A DNA stretch of 48,188 bases from Flavobacterium sp. GTDB taxonomy: Bacteria; Bacteroidota; Bacteroidia; Flavobacteriales; Flavobacteriaceae. Positions 14,088-25,087 of the stretch are shown one piece after another. The stretch spans positions 1-48,188 of the forward strand of contig QQUG01000038.1 of assembly GCA_008501705.1 (NCBI GenBank), written 5' to 3'. The notes beneath the pieces are model-generated. The model was not told where the DNA came from. It saw only the letters and a list, made by a program, of their open reading frames with translations, and did not search any database. Numbering within the stretch: the first letter of the stretch is position 1; each line of letters opens with the position of its first letter. The position numbers were made by a program, and so were the translations under genes.

Positions 14088-17000
14088 TTGTCCGATCATC
14101 CTTCGTTTTTAATCTACAATGCCTCCGCCGGTAGCGGTAAAACCTATTCTCTTGTCAAGGCCTATTTGAGAACCCTTTTTCTCAATCCTGGTTCCGACTA
14201 TTACAAGTACCTGCTCGCCATAACGTTTACAAATAAGGCTGTTGCTGAAATGAAACAGCGAATCATAACGTATTTGCGTTACTTTTCCGAAAAAACCGTG
14301 CTGGACGATCCGCCGGAGATGATGAAGAACCTCTCAATCGAATGTAATCTTTCCCTTCAGGAGATCCACCAAAAATCGGAAGACATACTACATCACTTGC
14401 TCCATCATTATGCTGCTTTTAGTGTGGAAACCATAGACGGGTTAAATCACAGGCTAATTAGAACGTTTGCCAGAGACCTTAAGATAGCGTCTAATTTTGA
14501 AGTGTCGCTCGAACAGGACGACCTCCTGGACCAGGCAGTCGACAATTTATTGAGACAGGCCGGGGATGATAAACAGATTACCGATATCCTGGTAGAATTT
14601 ACCCTGGACAAGACAGACGACGACAAGTCCTGGGATATCTCAAGAGACATTTCAAGTGCCGCTGCCATACTCTTTAACGAGAATGAATTGCCTAACGTAG
14701 AGAGACTTAAAACATGGCCTCTGTCTCGCTTTAACAAGGTTCGCTCCCGATTGAGAACCGCGCTTACCGAAGTAGGCGAACAACTGCAAAAATTAGCTGG
14801 CAATACCTTACAACTCATTGATGAAAGCGGACTGGAATACGCTGATTTTACCGGGAGTTACTACCCTAATTTTTTAAAGAAGATAGTTGCGGGTAAGGAG
14901 GTAGATTACGGTAAAAAATGGCAGGACACACTAAGAGAAAAACCTCTTTATCCCAAAAGATTGCTGAAGGAAGCTCCTCATTCGGCTACAGTGATCGATG
15001 AACTTGCTCCAGAGTTTGCAGATGTCTTCGACCAGATCAAATCATTGTATTTCAGAAAAAAATTAATTAGATCCCTGCTTAATAATCTTACTCCGCTGTC
15101 TGTGATAAATCTGGTACAACAGGAAATCGAGAACATAAAGGAAGAAGAGAACATTGTCCCTATTTCCGAATTTAACAGGCTGATAAATGCAGAGATCAAA
15201 AATCAGCCCGCACCATATATCTATGAGCGGCTTGGAGAGAGGTACCGGCATTTCTTCATAGACGAATTCCAGGATACTTCAAATCTGCAATGGGAAAACT
15301 TGGTTCCACTTATCGATAATTCCCTGTCTCAGGAACAGGATGCAAATCCGGGAAGCCTTTTACTGGTAGGTGATGCCAAACAGGCCATATACCGCTGGCG
15401 CGGCGGACTGCCAGAATTGTTCATAGAATTATATAATTGCAATAATCCTTTCTCAATTTCAGACAAAACCGTTAAAAACCTGGACACAAACTGGAGGAGT
15501 TGTGCCGAGATCGTCAATTTCAACAACGAATTCTTCACCCATATTTCGGGATATTTCAGCAAGAAATTACACCAGGAGCTATATGCCATTGGGAATAATC
15601 AGAAGCAGAATTTTAGAGAAGATGGCTATGTTCGCATGGAGTTCGTGGATTTCGAACGGAAGGAGGATGCTCATGAGGTCTATGCCAACTGTGTGGCCAA
15701 TTCTATAAAGGATCTGCAGGCGCAGGGATATCCATTAAATGAAATTTGTGTGCTAACCCGGCGGAAAAAGGAAGGTATTTCACTGGGTGAGATACTTATG
15801 GAGAAAGGTATTCGTGTGGTTTCTTCGGAAACGCTTTTGCTGGCTCACTCGGCCGTTGTAAAATTTCTGGTCAATATATTATTATTCAGGTCCCAGCCCG
15901 AAAATGAGGAACTCAAGGCAGAAATTCTACTCTTTTTACACGAACACAACCAGATTAAGGAGCCCTTGTCCGATTTTCTCGTAGCCTTCTTTCCAGGCAC
16001 TGAATGCGATTTTAACAGCGTACTTCAGAAATATGGAATTGAACTAAGGCTGGATAAAACTCAATCGCTAACCCTTTACGAAACCTGTGAGTATGTATTA
16101 ATCCAGTGCGGGTTATTAAGGAAGGCAGATGCTTATGTAGACGGATTTATGAATTTGGTTTACGATTTCGAACAACAACAGGCCATGTTAAAATCGTCAT
16201 TTGCCGAATACTGGTCCGGCAAAAAGGACAAAGAGGCAATTAGTATTGGAGAAGGTGTAAATGCGGTTCGATTGATGACGATCCACAAAGCCAAAGGACT
16301 CGAATTTCCCGTTGTACTTTTTCCATATGCCGATGTAGATATATTTTACGAAAAGATGCCAAAGACCTGGTTGCATGCAGAGACTATCACCGATGAAAGC
16401 GAACCATTTAGGATCAATTTCAACAAGGATATCGTCGAATTCGGCCAGGAGGGGGAATCTATTTATGAGGAACGACGTGCGACCTTACAACTGGACAATA
16501 TCAATTTACTCTATGTAACCCTCACACGTGCAGTGGAGCAGCTTCATATATTCTCCAAAAAAACCAAGCTCCCTACGGATGGTGAGCTGAAGAAATACGG
16601 TGATTTTTTTATTAGTTATCTGCAGTTTAAAGGGTTGTGGAATGACGACATTAAAGTTTATGAAATTGGCGTACCCCCTAAGCCTATTTCGCCTGCAACT
16701 ACTACTGAAATAAACGAAACCATATTAGAATATATCGCTTCCCCTCCCGAGACACACGATCTAAGGTTAGCAACTGCAGAAGCATCCCTTTGGGAAACCG
16801 ATGCCTCGGTTAAAATAACAGCCGGAACCATTTTACATGATCTCATGGGACAAATAAAATATATAGACGATGTTGAGGAAGTTATCAATACATACAAACT
16901 CGCATCGGGAATGGAAAGCCAGGAGATCGAAAAACTACGATCCATGATCCACAGAATTACATCCCATCCGGATCTGGAATATCTTTTTCAGCCGGAACAA

Positions 17001-17240
17001 AAAGTTGAGAATGAACGCGATATTATTACTGCAGATGGACAGTTACTACGTCCGGACCGGATCAATTTTCATCCAAACGGAGAAATTACGCTTATTGATT
17101 ACAAAACAGGAGGGACGAGTGACTCTCATATCGAGCAGTTAGAGACCTATACCCGCGCATTGGAAGATATGAACCTAAAGGTGAGCAACAAGCTTATCAT
17201 ATACGCTTCCGAAGATAAAATATTGATAAATAAACTTTAA
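14088..17240 (+). CDS. addA: AddA-like helicase-nuclease (UvrD family)
   Basis: Large subunit of an AddAB-type double-strand break end-processing complex. Of 1050 residues, the N-terminal two thirds are a superfamily 1 helicase: Walker A ASAGSGKT at 12-19, DEFQDTS (motif II) at about 392, [13 protein letters not shown] (motif III) at about 428, and the later motifs [14 protein letters not shown] and [16 protein letters not shown]. The C terminus is a PD-(D/E)XK nuclease: RPDRINF, then LIDYKTG at about 1002-1008. Start is TTG 14088: an in-frame TAG lies two codons upstream and no ATG occurs before Walker A. The likely partner (20052-22772) is separated from it by kbl and an ompA-like gene. Confidence 0.88.
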   Translation: MSDHPSFLIYNASAGSGKTYSLVKAYLRTLFLNPGSDYYKYLLAITFTNKAVAEMKQRIITYLRYFSEKTVLDDPPEMMKNLSIECNLSLQEIHQKSEDILHHLLHHYAAFSVETIDGLNHRLIRTFARDLKIASNFEVSLEQDDLLDQAVDNLLRQAGDDKQITDILVEFTLDKTDDDKSWDISRDISSAAAILFNENELPNVERLKTWPLSRFNKVRSRLRTALTEVGEQLQKLAGNTLQLIDESGLEYADFTGSYYPNFLKKIVAGKEVDYGKKWQDTLREKPLYPKRLLKEAPHSATVIDELAPEFADVFDQIKSLYFRKKLIRSLLNNLTPLSVINLVQQEIENIKEEENIVPISEFNRLINAEIKNQPAPYIYERLGERYRHFFIDEFQDTSNLQWENLVPLIDNSLSQEQDANPGSLLLVGDAKQAIYRWRGGLPELFIELYNCNNPFSISDKTVKNLDTNWRSCAEIVNFNNEFFTHISGYFSKKLHQELYAIGNNQKQNFREDGYVRMEFVDFERKEDAHEVYANCVANSIKDLQAQGYPLNEICVLTRRKKEGISLGEILMEKGIRVVSSETLLLAHSAVVKFLVNILLFRSQPENEELKAEILLFLHEHNQIKEPLSDFLVAFFPGTECDFNSVLQKYGIELRLDKTQSLTLYETCEYVLIQCGLLRKADAYVDGFMNLVYDFEQQQAMLKSSFAEYWSGKKDKEAISIGEGVNAVRLMTIHKAKGLEFPVVLFPYADVDIFYEKMPKTWLHAETITDESEPFRINFNKDIVEFGQEGESIYEERRATLQLDNINLLYVTLTRAVEQLHIFSKKTKLPTDGELKKYGDFFISYLQFKGLWNDDIKVYEIGVPPKPISPATTTEINETILEYIASPPETHDLRLATAEASLWETDASVKITAGTILHDLMGQIKYIDDVEEVINTYKLASGMESQEIEKLRSMIHRITSHPDLEYLFQPEQKVENERDIITADGQLLRPDRINFHPNGEITLIDYKTGGTSDSHIEQLETYTRALEDMNLKVSNKLIIYASEDKILINKL

Positions 17241-17265
17241 ATTTGAAGCCTCTAAAAACCCAGAT

Positions 17266-18465
17266 ATGTACGGAAACATCAAGGAGCATTTGCAACGAGA
17301 ACTTGAAGAGATCAAGGAGAACGGACTATTTAAAAAAGAACGCATCATCACTTCCCCACAGGATGCGGTGATCACAATTTCAACCGGAGAGAAGGTAATT
17401 AATTTTTGCGCTAATAATTACCTGGGATTATCCTCGAACAAGGAAGTGATCCAGGCTGCCAAGGACACTATGGATACCCACGGATTTGGAATGTCTTCGG
17501 TGCGATTTATTTGCGGCACCCAGGATATTCACAAAACACTCGAAAAAAAGATCGCAGATTATTACGGAACAGAAGATACTATTCTTTATGCAGCGGCATT
17601 CGACGCGAACGGAGGTGTTTTCGAACCTCTGTTAGGCCCGGAAGACGCCATTATTTCAGATTCACTCAATCACGCGTCCATTATAGATGGGGTACGATTG
17701 TGTAAAGCCGCCCGATATCGCTATCAGAACAGCGATATGGAAGACCTGGAAAAGCAACTAAAAGCTGCAAATGAAAATAAGGCCCGGTTCAAGATCATTG
17801 TTACAGATGGCGTGTTTTCGATGGACGGACTGCTCGCTCCGCTGGACAAAATTTGTGATCTGGCCGAAAAATACGACGCCCTGGTCATGATAGACGAATG
17901 TCATGCCACCGGATTTATTGGAGAAACCGGTAGAGGAACCTTAGAAGAAAAAGGTGTGATGGGACGAATAGATATCATTACGGGAACCCTTGGGAAGGCC
18001 CTGGGAGGTGCAATGGGAGGATATACAACTGCTAAAAAGGAGATTATTGAGATGTTGAGACAGCGATCCAGGCCGTATCTATTCTCTAATTCCCTTGCTC
18101 CCGCCATTGTTGGAGCCTCGATAAAGGTTTTTGAAATGCTGGATACAGATACCCGCTTACGGGATAAACTTCAGGAAAACACCTCTTATTTTAAAAAAGG
18201 AATGCAGGAAGCAGGTTTTGATATTATAGACGGTGATTCCGCAATTGTTCCTGTGATGCTCTATGATGCCAAGCTTTCACAGACCATGGCAGACATGTTA
18301 CTGGAAGAAGGAATTTACGTAATTGGTTTCTTTTATCCTGTAGTCCCGAAAGGGAAAGCCAGAATACGGGTTCAGCTCTCTGCTGCTCACGAAAAAGAGC
18401 ATTTGGACAAGGCCATAAATGCGTTTATAAAAGTAGGTGAAAAATTAGGGGTAATAAACCCTTGA
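17266..18465 (+). CDS. kbl: Glycine C-acetyltransferase (2-amino-3-ketobutyrate CoA ligase)
   Basis: PLP enzyme of threonine catabolism: converts 2-amino-3-ketobutyrate plus CoA to glycine plus acetyl-CoA. The 399 residues fit the alpha-oxoamine synthase family. Visible features: [12 protein letters not shown] (about 47-58), [13 protein letters not shown], the PLP aspartate in [12 protein letters not shown], and the PLP Lys244 in [13 protein letters not shown]. The N terminus [20 protein letters not shown] is Kbl-like rather than BioF- or SPT-like. It begins 25 nt after addA. No threonine dehydrogenase gene is in the window. Confidence 0.93.
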   Translation: MYGNIKEHLQRELEEIKENGLFKKERIITSPQDAVITISTGEKVINFCANNYLGLSSNKEVIQAAKDTMDTHGFGMSSVRFICGTQDIHKTLEKKIADYYGTEDTILYAAAFDANGGVFEPLLGPEDAIISDSLNHASIIDGVRLCKAARYRYQNSDMEDLEKQLKAANENKARFKIIVTDGVFSMDGLLAPLDKICDLAEKYDALVMIDECHATGFIGETGRGTLEEKGVMGRIDIITGTLGKALGGAMGGYTTAKKEIIEMLRQRSRPYLFSNSLAPAIVGASIKVFEMLDTDTRLRDKLQENTSYFKKGMQEAGFDIIDGDSAIVPVMLYDAKLSQTMADMLLEEGIYVIGFFYPVVPKGKARIRVQLSAAHEKEHLDKAINAFIKVGEKLGVINP

Positions 18466-18522
18466 CCACCTTTATTTATACCTAATTGCGCGCATATTTT
18501 AAAAAATTTTAATAGATTTGCT

Positions 18523-18552
18523 TTTGTTATAAGTTTTAACAACTTACTTTTG
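18523..18552 (+). promoter_or_regulatory. Promoter of ompA-like gene
   Basis: TTTG at 18523-18526, 18 nt, TACTTTTG at 18545-18552: the best consensus promoter in the window, as expected for an abundant outer membrane protein. The ATG follows 33 nt later. Confidence 0.7.
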
Positions 18553-18585
18553 CTCTAATTAACACTTAAAATTAAACAATCGAAT

Positions 18586-19989
18586 ATGAAACATCTTAAC
18601 ACTTTTTTAGTTGCTGCCTTACTGCTTTTAGGCGTTGGGGTAACAAACGCACAGGACGAAAATAATCCTTGGGCAATCGAAGTTGGTGTAAACGCAGTTG
18701 ATGTTTACCCAGTTGGTCTTGATGATGAAGGGAGATTTCCTAACATGATCGGTGATGTCGCAATCAAGGGCGATTTATTTGACGAATATTTCAATGCAAA
18801 TGACCACTGGAATATCCTTCCATCTATCTCTCGCGTTTCTGTGGGTAGATATATTGGTAGTGGATTCACATTTACTGCTGCCGGATCTGTAAACAAGATC
18901 ACTAAACTTGGTAATGTAAAAATTAACGATGTTACTTACTATTCTGCTGATGGTGAGATCGAATATAGCTTAAGAGACGTTATAGGAGGTCCAGGCGGAT
19001 GGTTCGATCCAACCTTAGGAGTTGGTGGTGGATACACTTGGGTTGACGATGTAGGATTTGGAACGGCTAACGCATTAGCGGGTGTTCGTTTTTGGGTAGG
19101 TGAGAATCTGGCCCTTAGTTTCCAATCTGCATACAAGCACTCGTTTGAGGATGATTACGGAATCATTCACTTCCAGCACTCAGTTGGTGTTATGTTCAAA
19201 TTCGGTGGAAAAGATACAGATGGTGACGGAATCTACGATCAAGATGATGAATGTCCAGAGACTCCTGGTCTTCCGGAATTCAACGGTTGTCCTGATACAG
19301 ATGGTGACGGAATCGAAGATAGAAAAGATGCTTGTCCTAACACTCCAGGTCTTGCAGAATTCAACGGTTGTCCTGATACAGATGGTGATGGTATCCCTGA
19401 TCCTCAGGATGCTTGTCCTACTGTAGCTGGTATCGCTTCTCTAAACGGTTGTCCAGATGCTGACGGTGATGGAATCACTGATGCTGAAGATGCATGTCCT
19501 AACGAAGCTGGTCCTGCTGCTAACAACGGATGCCCTTGGCCAGACCGTGATGGTGACGGTGTACTAGACAAAGACGATCAGTGTCCGGATGTTCCTGGAA
19601 CTGTTGCAAACAACGGTTGTCCTGAAGTTACTGTAGAGATCATCAAGCAATTGAATGACTACTCTAAAACTATCTTGTTCGATACTGGTAAATCCACTAT
19701 CCGTCAAGAGTCTTATGCAGTGCTTCAAAACATTGTAGACATCATGAAAGAATACCCAAATACGTATTTTGTAATTGAAGGTCACACGGATAGCGTTGGT
19801 CGTGAAAGTACTAACCAAACACTTTCAGACAACAGAGCGAAATCTGTTAGAGATTATCTTGTAACTATCGGAATGGATTCATCTAGACTATCCTCTGTAG
19901 GATATGGAGAATCAAGACCAATTGCTACAAACAATACGAAAGCAGGTAGACAACAAAACAGACGTGTAGAAATTTCTCTTAAGAAATAA
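18586..19989 (+). CDS. OmpA family protein with TSP3 calcium-binding repeats
   Basis: 467-residue outer membrane protein. Signal peptide 1-22 ([17 protein letters not shown]). Residues about 25-205 form a beta-barrel-like domain. About 210-345 hold five thrombospondin type 3 repeats (DTDGDGIxDxxDxCP..xG....NGCP), rich in Ca-binding Asp and paired Cys. About 350-467 is the OmpA peptidoglycan-binding domain ([59 protein letters not shown]). It anchors the outer membrane to the wall. It has its own strong promoter and terminator. Confidence 0.95.
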   Translation: MKHLNTFLVAALLLLGVGVTNAQDENNPWAIEVGVNAVDVYPVGLDDEGRFPNMIGDVAIKGDLFDEYFNANDHWNILPSISRVSVGRYIGSGFTFTAAGSVNKITKLGNVKINDVTYYSADGEIEYSLRDVIGGPGGWFDPTLGVGGGYTWVDDVGFGTANALAGVRFWVGENLALSFQSAYKHSFEDDYGIIHFQHSVGVMFKFGGKDTDGDGIYDQDDECPETPGLPEFNGCPDTDGDGIEDRKDACPNTPGLAEFNGCPDTDGDGIPDPQDACPTVAGIASLNGCPDADGDGITDAEDACPNEAGPAANNGCPWPDRDGDGVLDKDDQCPDVPGTVANNGCPEVTVEIIKQLNDYSKTILFDTGKSTIRQESYAVLQNIVDIMKEYPNTYFVIEGHTDSVGRESTNQTLSDNRAKSVRDYLVTIGMDSSRLSSVGYGESRPIATNNTKAGRQQNRRVEISLKK

Positions 19990-20008
19990 AACATATCTAA
20001 ATAAATAG

Positions 20009-20040
20009 AAAAACGCCTCCCGATAACGGAGGCGTTTTTT
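20009..20040 (+). terminator. Intrinsic terminator of ompA-like gene
   Basis: 12-bp perfect stem AAAAACGCCTCC (20009-20020) with GGAGGCGTTTTT (20028-20039), 7-nt loop, T run. It ends 12 nt before the addB start codon. Confidence 0.9.
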
Positions 20041-20051
20041 ATTTTTATAGT

Positions 20052-22772
20052 ATGCAAACATTTCTGGAGGAAACCATTGAAGAGCTTTTAAAAAAGCATG
20101 AGGACATCGCTCAACTCACTATCATCCTTCCCAGTAAAAGAGCAGGTGGATTCTTTAAATATTATCTTCGGAAACAAATACATAAAACAAGCTTTCTACC
20201 TAAAATTATCAGCATAGAAGAATTTGTTGAGATTCTATCCGATATCAAAATAATAGACAACACCCGTTTATTATTAAAAAGTTACGAGGCCTATAAACAA
20301 ACCACTTCCATTAAGGAAAAAGAGGAGTTCGAATCTTATGCCTCATGGGTACAGACCTTGCTAAACGATTTCAATGAAATTGACCGGTACCTTGTAGACA
20401 CCGATAAGTTCTTTCATTATTTAGGCAGTATTAAGTCGTTAGAACACTGGTCTATGAAGGAGCAGCCTACCGATTTCATTACTAATTATCTTTCTTTTTG
20501 GAACAGCCTACCGGAATTCTATGATCGACTAAAATCCAACCTTCTAAAGGATGGCCTTGGCTATCAGGGGATGGTATACCGAAAGGCCGCCGAAGAACTT
20601 GAACATTACCTTACCTCCCATGGAGACAAACCTCACGTGTTTATAGGATTTAATGCTTTAAACAAAGCAGAGCAAAATATAATTAAAGAATTACTCGAAA
20701 CCGGAAATTCGGAAATTTACTGGGATGCCGATGCGCACTTTTTTGAAGGTAAGGATCACAACGCTTCCCAATTTATGAAGGAATACTTTAAAACATGGAA
20801 ATATTATTCGGGATCAAAACCTGCCTTGTCCTCAAACTTCAGGAAGTTTAAAAGTTTTAGGTTTATTGAAGTTCAAAAAAACATAGCACAGGTAAAATAT
20901 GCCGGCCAATTACTCGCTCGGATGACACAGGAAGAGCTTGATGAAACAGCCATTGTTCTAGCCGATGAGAACTTATTGGTTCCTTTAATATACTCTTTAC
21001 CACCCCAGCTGAATTCGGTAAATATCACCATGGGAGTTAGTATTAAAAACTTTCCTGCGAGTACTTTGTTTCTTGCCTTATTACAAATGCATCAGAAAAA
21101 GACAACCCAATGGTATTATAAGGATGTTTTTCGGTTGCTGAACAATCCGATAGGTGCAAAACTAATCCCGGATGCCAAGGTGATCGTAAGCAAAATGTCT
21201 CGCCAAAATTACACCTATATATCACTAGAACAGCTGATCGATCTATCTGAAGGCAATTCAGAAGAAAATTTGAAAATACTATTTGGCCCTTGGAACGACG
21301 ATCCTTTTCTGGCCATTACACATTCGAAGAAACTTCTTTTACAATTGAAAACCCTTACCCGCGAAAATCCGATGGAACGAGTAACCGTTTTCGAATTGTA
21401 TAAAGTTTTCGACAATATTTGCGTATATGCAAAGGATTTCGCCCATTTGAATTCGGTAAAAACTATCTATTCCTTATTGCAAGAGGCGCTTAGCACCAGT
21501 ACCACAGATTTTAAAGGAGACGCCTACAAGGGATTGCAAATAATGGGGGTTCTCGAAACGCGAGTACTTGACTTTAAGAATATCATCCTGCTCTCGGTTA
21601 ACGAAGGTTATCTGCCGTCTGGGAAATCGAACGCCTCCTTTATAACGTACGACCTGAAAAAAGAATATGAGCTGCCTCTTTTTACAGATAAAGACGCAAT
21701 CTACACCTATCATTTTTATCGCTTATTACACAGGGCTGAGAACATCTGGTTACTCTATAACAGCAGTTCTGAAGGACTGAATGTTGGAGAAAAAAGCCGG
21801 TTTCTACTTCAGCTCGAAATTGAAAAACACGAAAATCATCAGATAGTTAAAGAGATGGTTACCCCGCTTATTTCAATTTCCAACGAGCAGCCACTTAAAA
21901 TAGATAAATCAAATTCGGTGATGAAAAGACTTCAGGAAATTGCAGAAAAAGGCTTCTCACCTTCCGCACTTACGGCTTATATTAGAAACCCTGTAGATTT
22001 TTACCTTTCCCGCGTCCTGAAGATCAACGAAGCCGACGAAGTAGAAGAAACCGTAGATTTTCAAACTTTAGGAACCATCGTTCATAACTGCTTACAGACC
22101 TTTTACGAGCCTTTGGAAGGTTCGATGCTCACTAAAGTTGATCTTGAAGCTATGAAAAACAGGATTAATGAAGAGGTAACGCGTGAGTTTGAAAAAACCT
22201 TCATGAAGGGTGAATATACTAAAGGAAAGAACCTGCTGATCTTTGAGGTTACTAAACGATATATAGAAAATCTGATCCAATTAGATCTTGCCGATCTTGA
22301 GAATGGTCACAAAATCCGGATACTCCAGATAGAGACCAAACTTCATATGCCGTTGCCGATAGACGAAATATCGTTCCCTATTGCGCTTCAAGGCACAGTA
22401 GACCGTGTAGACGAAAGAGATGGAGTAGTACGAATAATCGATTACAAGACTGGGAACGTTTTAAAAGGAGACCTGGAGATCATCGAGTGGGAAGAGCTAC
22501 GCTCAGATTATAAATATAGTAAGGCCTTTCAGGTGCTTACCTACGCAATGATGATACATGGACAAGGGTCCATTACACAATCGGAGGCGGGAATTATTTC
22601 ATTCAAAAACCTCAACAGTGGGTTCCTGAAATTTGGTACAAAGACTTCCTCCAGAAGTGCACGAGACCAAGTCATTACTGAGGCAACGCTGGATACCTTC
22701 AAAACAGAATTGGTAATGCTGATCCGGGAAATATGCGATCCTGAAATACCTTTTATTGAAAAGGAAGTTTAA
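20052..22772 (+). CDS. addB: AddB-like PD-(D/E)XK nuclease subunit
   Basis: 906-residue partner of the AddA-like protein. It starts QTFLEETIEELLKKH, then LTIILPSKRAGGFFKYYL (inactivated helicase-like N terminus, no complete Walker A). In the middle, LDFKNIILLSVNEGYLPSG is the AddB/RexB-type motif. The C-terminal nuclease has GTVDRVDERDG and IIDYKTG (Asp at about 797), the PD-(D/E)XK signature. It lacks the AddB iron-sulphur cysteine set as far as I can see. The terminator of the preceding gene lies just 12 nt upstream, so expression must come from read-through or an unseen promoter. Confidence 0.82.
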   Translation: MQTFLEETIEELLKKHEDIAQLTIILPSKRAGGFFKYYLRKQIHKTSFLPKIISIEEFVEILSDIKIIDNTRLLLKSYEAYKQTTSIKEKEEFESYASWVQTLLNDFNEIDRYLVDTDKFFHYLGSIKSLEHWSMKEQPTDFITNYLSFWNSLPEFYDRLKSNLLKDGLGYQGMVYRKAAEELEHYLTSHGDKPHVFIGFNALNKAEQNIIKELLETGNSEIYWDADAHFFEGKDHNASQFMKEYFKTWKYYSGSKPALSSNFRKFKSFRFIEVQKNIAQVKYAGQLLARMTQEELDETAIVLADENLLVPLIYSLPPQLNSVNITMGVSIKNFPASTLFLALLQMHQKKTTQWYYKDVFRLLNNPIGAKLIPDAKVIVSKMSRQNYTYISLEQLIDLSEGNSEENLKILFGPWNDDPFLAITHSKKLLLQLKTLTRENPMERVTVFELYKVFDNICVYAKDFAHLNSVKTIYSLLQEALSTSTTDFKGDAYKGLQIMGVLETRVLDFKNIILLSVNEGYLPSGKSNASFITYDLKKEYELPLFTDKDAIYTYHFYRLLHRAENIWLLYNSSSEGLNVGEKSRFLLQLEIEKHENHQIVKEMVTPLISISNEQPLKIDKSNSVMKRLQEIAEKGFSPSALTAYIRNPVDFYLSRVLKINEADEVEETVDFQTLGTIVHNCLQTFYEPLEGSMLTKVDLEAMKNRINEEVTREFEKTFMKGEYTKGKNLLIFEVTKRYIENLIQLDLADLENGHKIRILQIETKLHMPLPIDEISFPIALQGTVDRVDERDGVVRIIDYKTGNVLKGDLEIIEWEELRSDYKYSKAFQVLTYAMMIHGQGSITQSEAGIISFKNLNSGFLKFGTKTSSRSARDQVITEATLDTFKTELVMLIREICDPEIPFIEKEV

Positions 22773-22803
22773 TTTCCGAAAAATTAGTATTTTCGCATCC
22801 CAC

Positions 22804-22877
22804 GGGGCATTAGCTCAGCTGGCTAGAGCGTTTGGCTGGCAGCCAAAAGGTCATCGGTTCGACTCCGATATGCTCCA
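22804..22877 (+). tRNA. tRNA-Ala (anticodon GGC)
   Basis: Full cloverleaf. Acceptor GGGGCAT pairs with ATGCTCC, including the G3-U70 pair that is the alanine identity element. The D arm is GCTC...GAGC. The anticodon stem TTTGG/CCAAA has loop CTGGCAG with GGC at 22838-22840. The T arm contains GGTTCGACTCC. Discriminator A at 22877; CCA is not encoded. 74 nt. It follows addB by 31 nt and has its own terminator. Confidence 0.95.
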
Positions 22878-22887
22878 CATCAAGCAG

Positions 22888-22916
22888 AAAACCAGGACGT
22901 AAGTTCTGGTTTTTTA
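22888..22916 (+). terminator. Terminator after tRNA-Ala
   Basis: Stem AAAACCAGGAC (22888-22898) with GTTCTGGTTTT (22903-22913), one G-U pair, 4-nt loop, followed by further T. Confidence 0.75.
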
Positions 22917-23176
22917 TTTCTGAAGAATCTGAAGCTTGCTTAAAGATTCGAAAGAATAAAAAGCCAGGGCATTGGAACAATGACCGGTTTTCTATTTGCA
23001 GTAGTGGCGCTGTGAGGACGGGTGAAACCACTCTAATTTCCAATTAAATCATACAAACATTGATTAAGAATAATTCCTCCGAGAGTTGTGGGAAATACTT
23101 AAAATGTATATGTATAGTCGATATACTGTATATCTATAGTAGATGTGTATTTTTTTTCTAACTAGGTGTGGTTCAG
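22917..23176. other. Gene-free gap between tRNA-Ala and surface protein
   Basis: No coding sequence supported. The part at about 23103-23145 is AT-rich with overlapping inverted motifs (GTATA...TATAC around 23114-23128), a possible operator or simply low complexity. Confidence 0.4.
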
Positions 23177-23184
23177 TACGTTTG
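23177..23184 (+). promoter_or_regulatory. -7 promoter element of surface protein gene
   Basis: TACGTTTG, exact TAnnTTTG, 30 nt before the preferred ATG (23215). It lies inside the N-terminal extension of the longer reading frame, which argues for the later start. Confidence 0.5.
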
Positions 23185-23214
23185 GGCTTTACAAATCCCA
23201 AAATCGAACGCCTT

Positions 23215-24393
23215 ATGAAAACTACTTGTAAAGCAAGCAATTGCTATACCCATGGTATAAAGAACCATTTTAAATCTATCTTACTTATTGCATTATTGTT
23301 CATTTCTCAACTTACCATATCGCAGGTTGGGATCAATACAACAGCACCAAATGCGACCCTGGACGTGCGTGGTGAAACCGATATCTCCCGTATTCCCGAT
23401 GCGGCGGATGGAATAATAGCTCCTGTAGTAACGAAATCTGAACTCGCCTCCAAGAATATCGGTGTTTTCGCAGTAGATCAAGCAGGAGCGCTTGTATACG
23501 TCTCGGACGCGAGCGGAGGAACATCCGGCCCTAGTGTTGGCCAGGTCACGCAAATAGACAATGTTGGATATTACTATTTTAACGGTAATGACTGGGTAAC
23601 TATGACTTATCCCATTAGCGTTTCCAACCTTAAAAGCGGTGAAAATCTACTCGCCACACAGGTGGACGGAGTGCTTGGAAATTACATCAGTATTATCGAC
23701 AGTGCAACAATGCAGTTATTAGGGAATAATGTAAGGTCAATCATTAACGGACATTACTCAAACTCCCTAAATCTGGGGTTCTTACAGTTAAGTGGAGATA
23801 CTCAGGGATTTCTATTAGATTCGAGAGTTACAAGAATTAACGGGTCTCCTTTGGGCAATTTGTCCTCCGCTGTGCCCGGTAATGCCTTAACTTTTAACGG
23901 TAGTTCCTGGATCCCGCAAAACCCTAAACTACGAACCATTCCTGGTGTCCTACCCACGTCACCGGTTCCCCCGGTCAGCACAACGCGATACACAGGGGCT
24001 TATATTACCTTGCCACCAGGGCAATGGATGGTGGCAATGGGTTCTACCGTGGCTACGGCATCTACCCAGGTTATTACCAGTGATTGTTCGCTTTGGGTTA
24101 CCGTACACCTTAGTGATGTTTCTATAGGTGCCGGTCCCGTAACTCCCGATGTATTATTAAACCTCACAGGTTTTCGCGGTTCGGCCACAACCCTGGGAAG
24201 AGGAATGAATCGCGCATCCCTGAACGGCTATACAGGAATTAATAATACTTCGGGTGCCAATAAAACGTACTATTTATGGGTGAATCGGGAAGTATATGGA
24301 TCCTCCGGTTGTTTCAGTTCTAATTATCATCTGAACACTCCCTTTCACTCTGGTTTTTGGGAAAGATATTTATTCGCTATTCCAATTCAGTAG
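23215..24393 (+). CDS. Secreted hypothetical surface protein (QVGINTTAPNATLDV type)
   Basis: 392 residues from ATG 23215. The N terminus is a basic stretch followed by a hydrophobic signal segment (SILLIALLFISQLTISQ). The mature protein starts QVGINTTAPNATLDVRG, a motif that opens many Bacteroidetes secreted proteins with tail-fibre or adhesin-like architecture. The rest is rich in Gly, Asn, Ser and Thr with no catalytic motif; the C-terminal half (PGVLPTSPVPPVSTTRYTG onward) looks like a beta-sandwich binding domain. No T9SS sorting tail seen. A longer frame from 23143 exists but lacks a sensible signal peptide. Likely extracellular or cell-surface; role unknown. Confidence 0.7.
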   Translation: MKTTCKASNCYTHGIKNHFKSILLIALLFISQLTISQVGINTTAPNATLDVRGETDISRIPDAADGIIAPVVTKSELASKNIGVFAVDQAGALVYVSDASGGTSGPSVGQVTQIDNVGYYYFNGNDWVTMTYPISVSNLKSGENLLATQVDGVLGNYISIIDSATMQLLGNNVRSIINGHYSNSLNLGFLQLSGDTQGFLLDSRVTRINGSPLGNLSSAVPGNALTFNGSSWIPQNPKLRTIPGVLPTSPVPPVSTTRYTGAYITLPPGQWMVAMGSTVATASTQVITSDCSLWVTVHLSDVSIGAGPVTPDVLLNLTGFRGSATTLGRGMNRASLNGYTGINNTSGANKTYYLWVNREVYGSSGCFSSNYHLNTPFHSGFWERYLFAIPIQ

Positions 24394-24411
24394 ACTTACT
24401 CCCCTAAAAAT

Positions 24412-24450
24412 AAAGGTGTGTATTTCATTTTTTTGATGACACACCTTTTT
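24412..24450 (+). terminator. Terminator after surface protein gene
   Basis: AAAGGTGTGT (24412-24421) pairs perfectly with ACACACCTTT (24439-24448), 17-nt loop, then T. Located 18 nt after the stop codon. Confidence 0.7.
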
Positions 24451-25087
24451 GTTTGCCTTGGCAATACATAGAAATAGTCCCTTTATCTTTATAGTTCTGA
24501 AGAACATATCTAAACTCACCGAAAGCACCCTAAATTTCAAGTCGAAAAATGTACTTTAAAATGTTATTGGGCCTATACCTAAAGGCCATAAAAATACTTA
24601 TGCCTAGCAGAACAGATATATCAACTTTTTCATGCTTAGTCTCATACCGATCTTTATTAAAGAAGTAAAACGTATCCGTTTTACACATGAATGTATATAT
24701 AATATATATCCTAGGTAGATGAAATGGCTATGTTAATTCTTCCAAAATATTAAACAGATTTCTTTCATTTACACCAATTAAAATAGGCGGTTCAATTTTT
24801 TAACCCCTAAGTACGCTTAAAAGTGTACTGGTAGAATTAGTGTTATGTGATTAGGAACGGCATCACTCTTTTACTTAAATCATCTGTATGTGCAGGACGT
24901 TCGATTTTGGGGGCTGCCCTGCCATTTTTTGTTGAATATAGATGTAAATTTTCTTCAAATAGAGTGATTAAAGGACCGCGTGTAGTGTTATTCGCGGTTC
25001 TGCCTTCCTTAAAAATTGTGAATGCCTTTCATTATCTTACAATCATTTCAAAATTTTTTATTCCACGAAATTTTATATCTTAGAGAA
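24451..25087. other. 637-nt region without a clear gene
   Basis: AT-rich. The only distinct features are an 8-bp perfect hairpin GTAAAACG/CGTTTTAC (24665-24672 and 24677-24684) next to a TATATATAATATATAT tract, and a GGCCT/AGGCC hairpin around 24570-24587. No reading frame with coding character; a 78-codon frame at 24847-25083 has no usable start or family. Confidence 0.5.

Noticed and set aside
22832-23047. 71-codon frame over tRNA-Ala
   Set aside because: It overlaps the tRNA and its terminator and has no protein features.
24847-25083. 78-codon frame in the gene-free region
   Set aside because: No good start, no family, no membrane or signal pattern consistent along its length.
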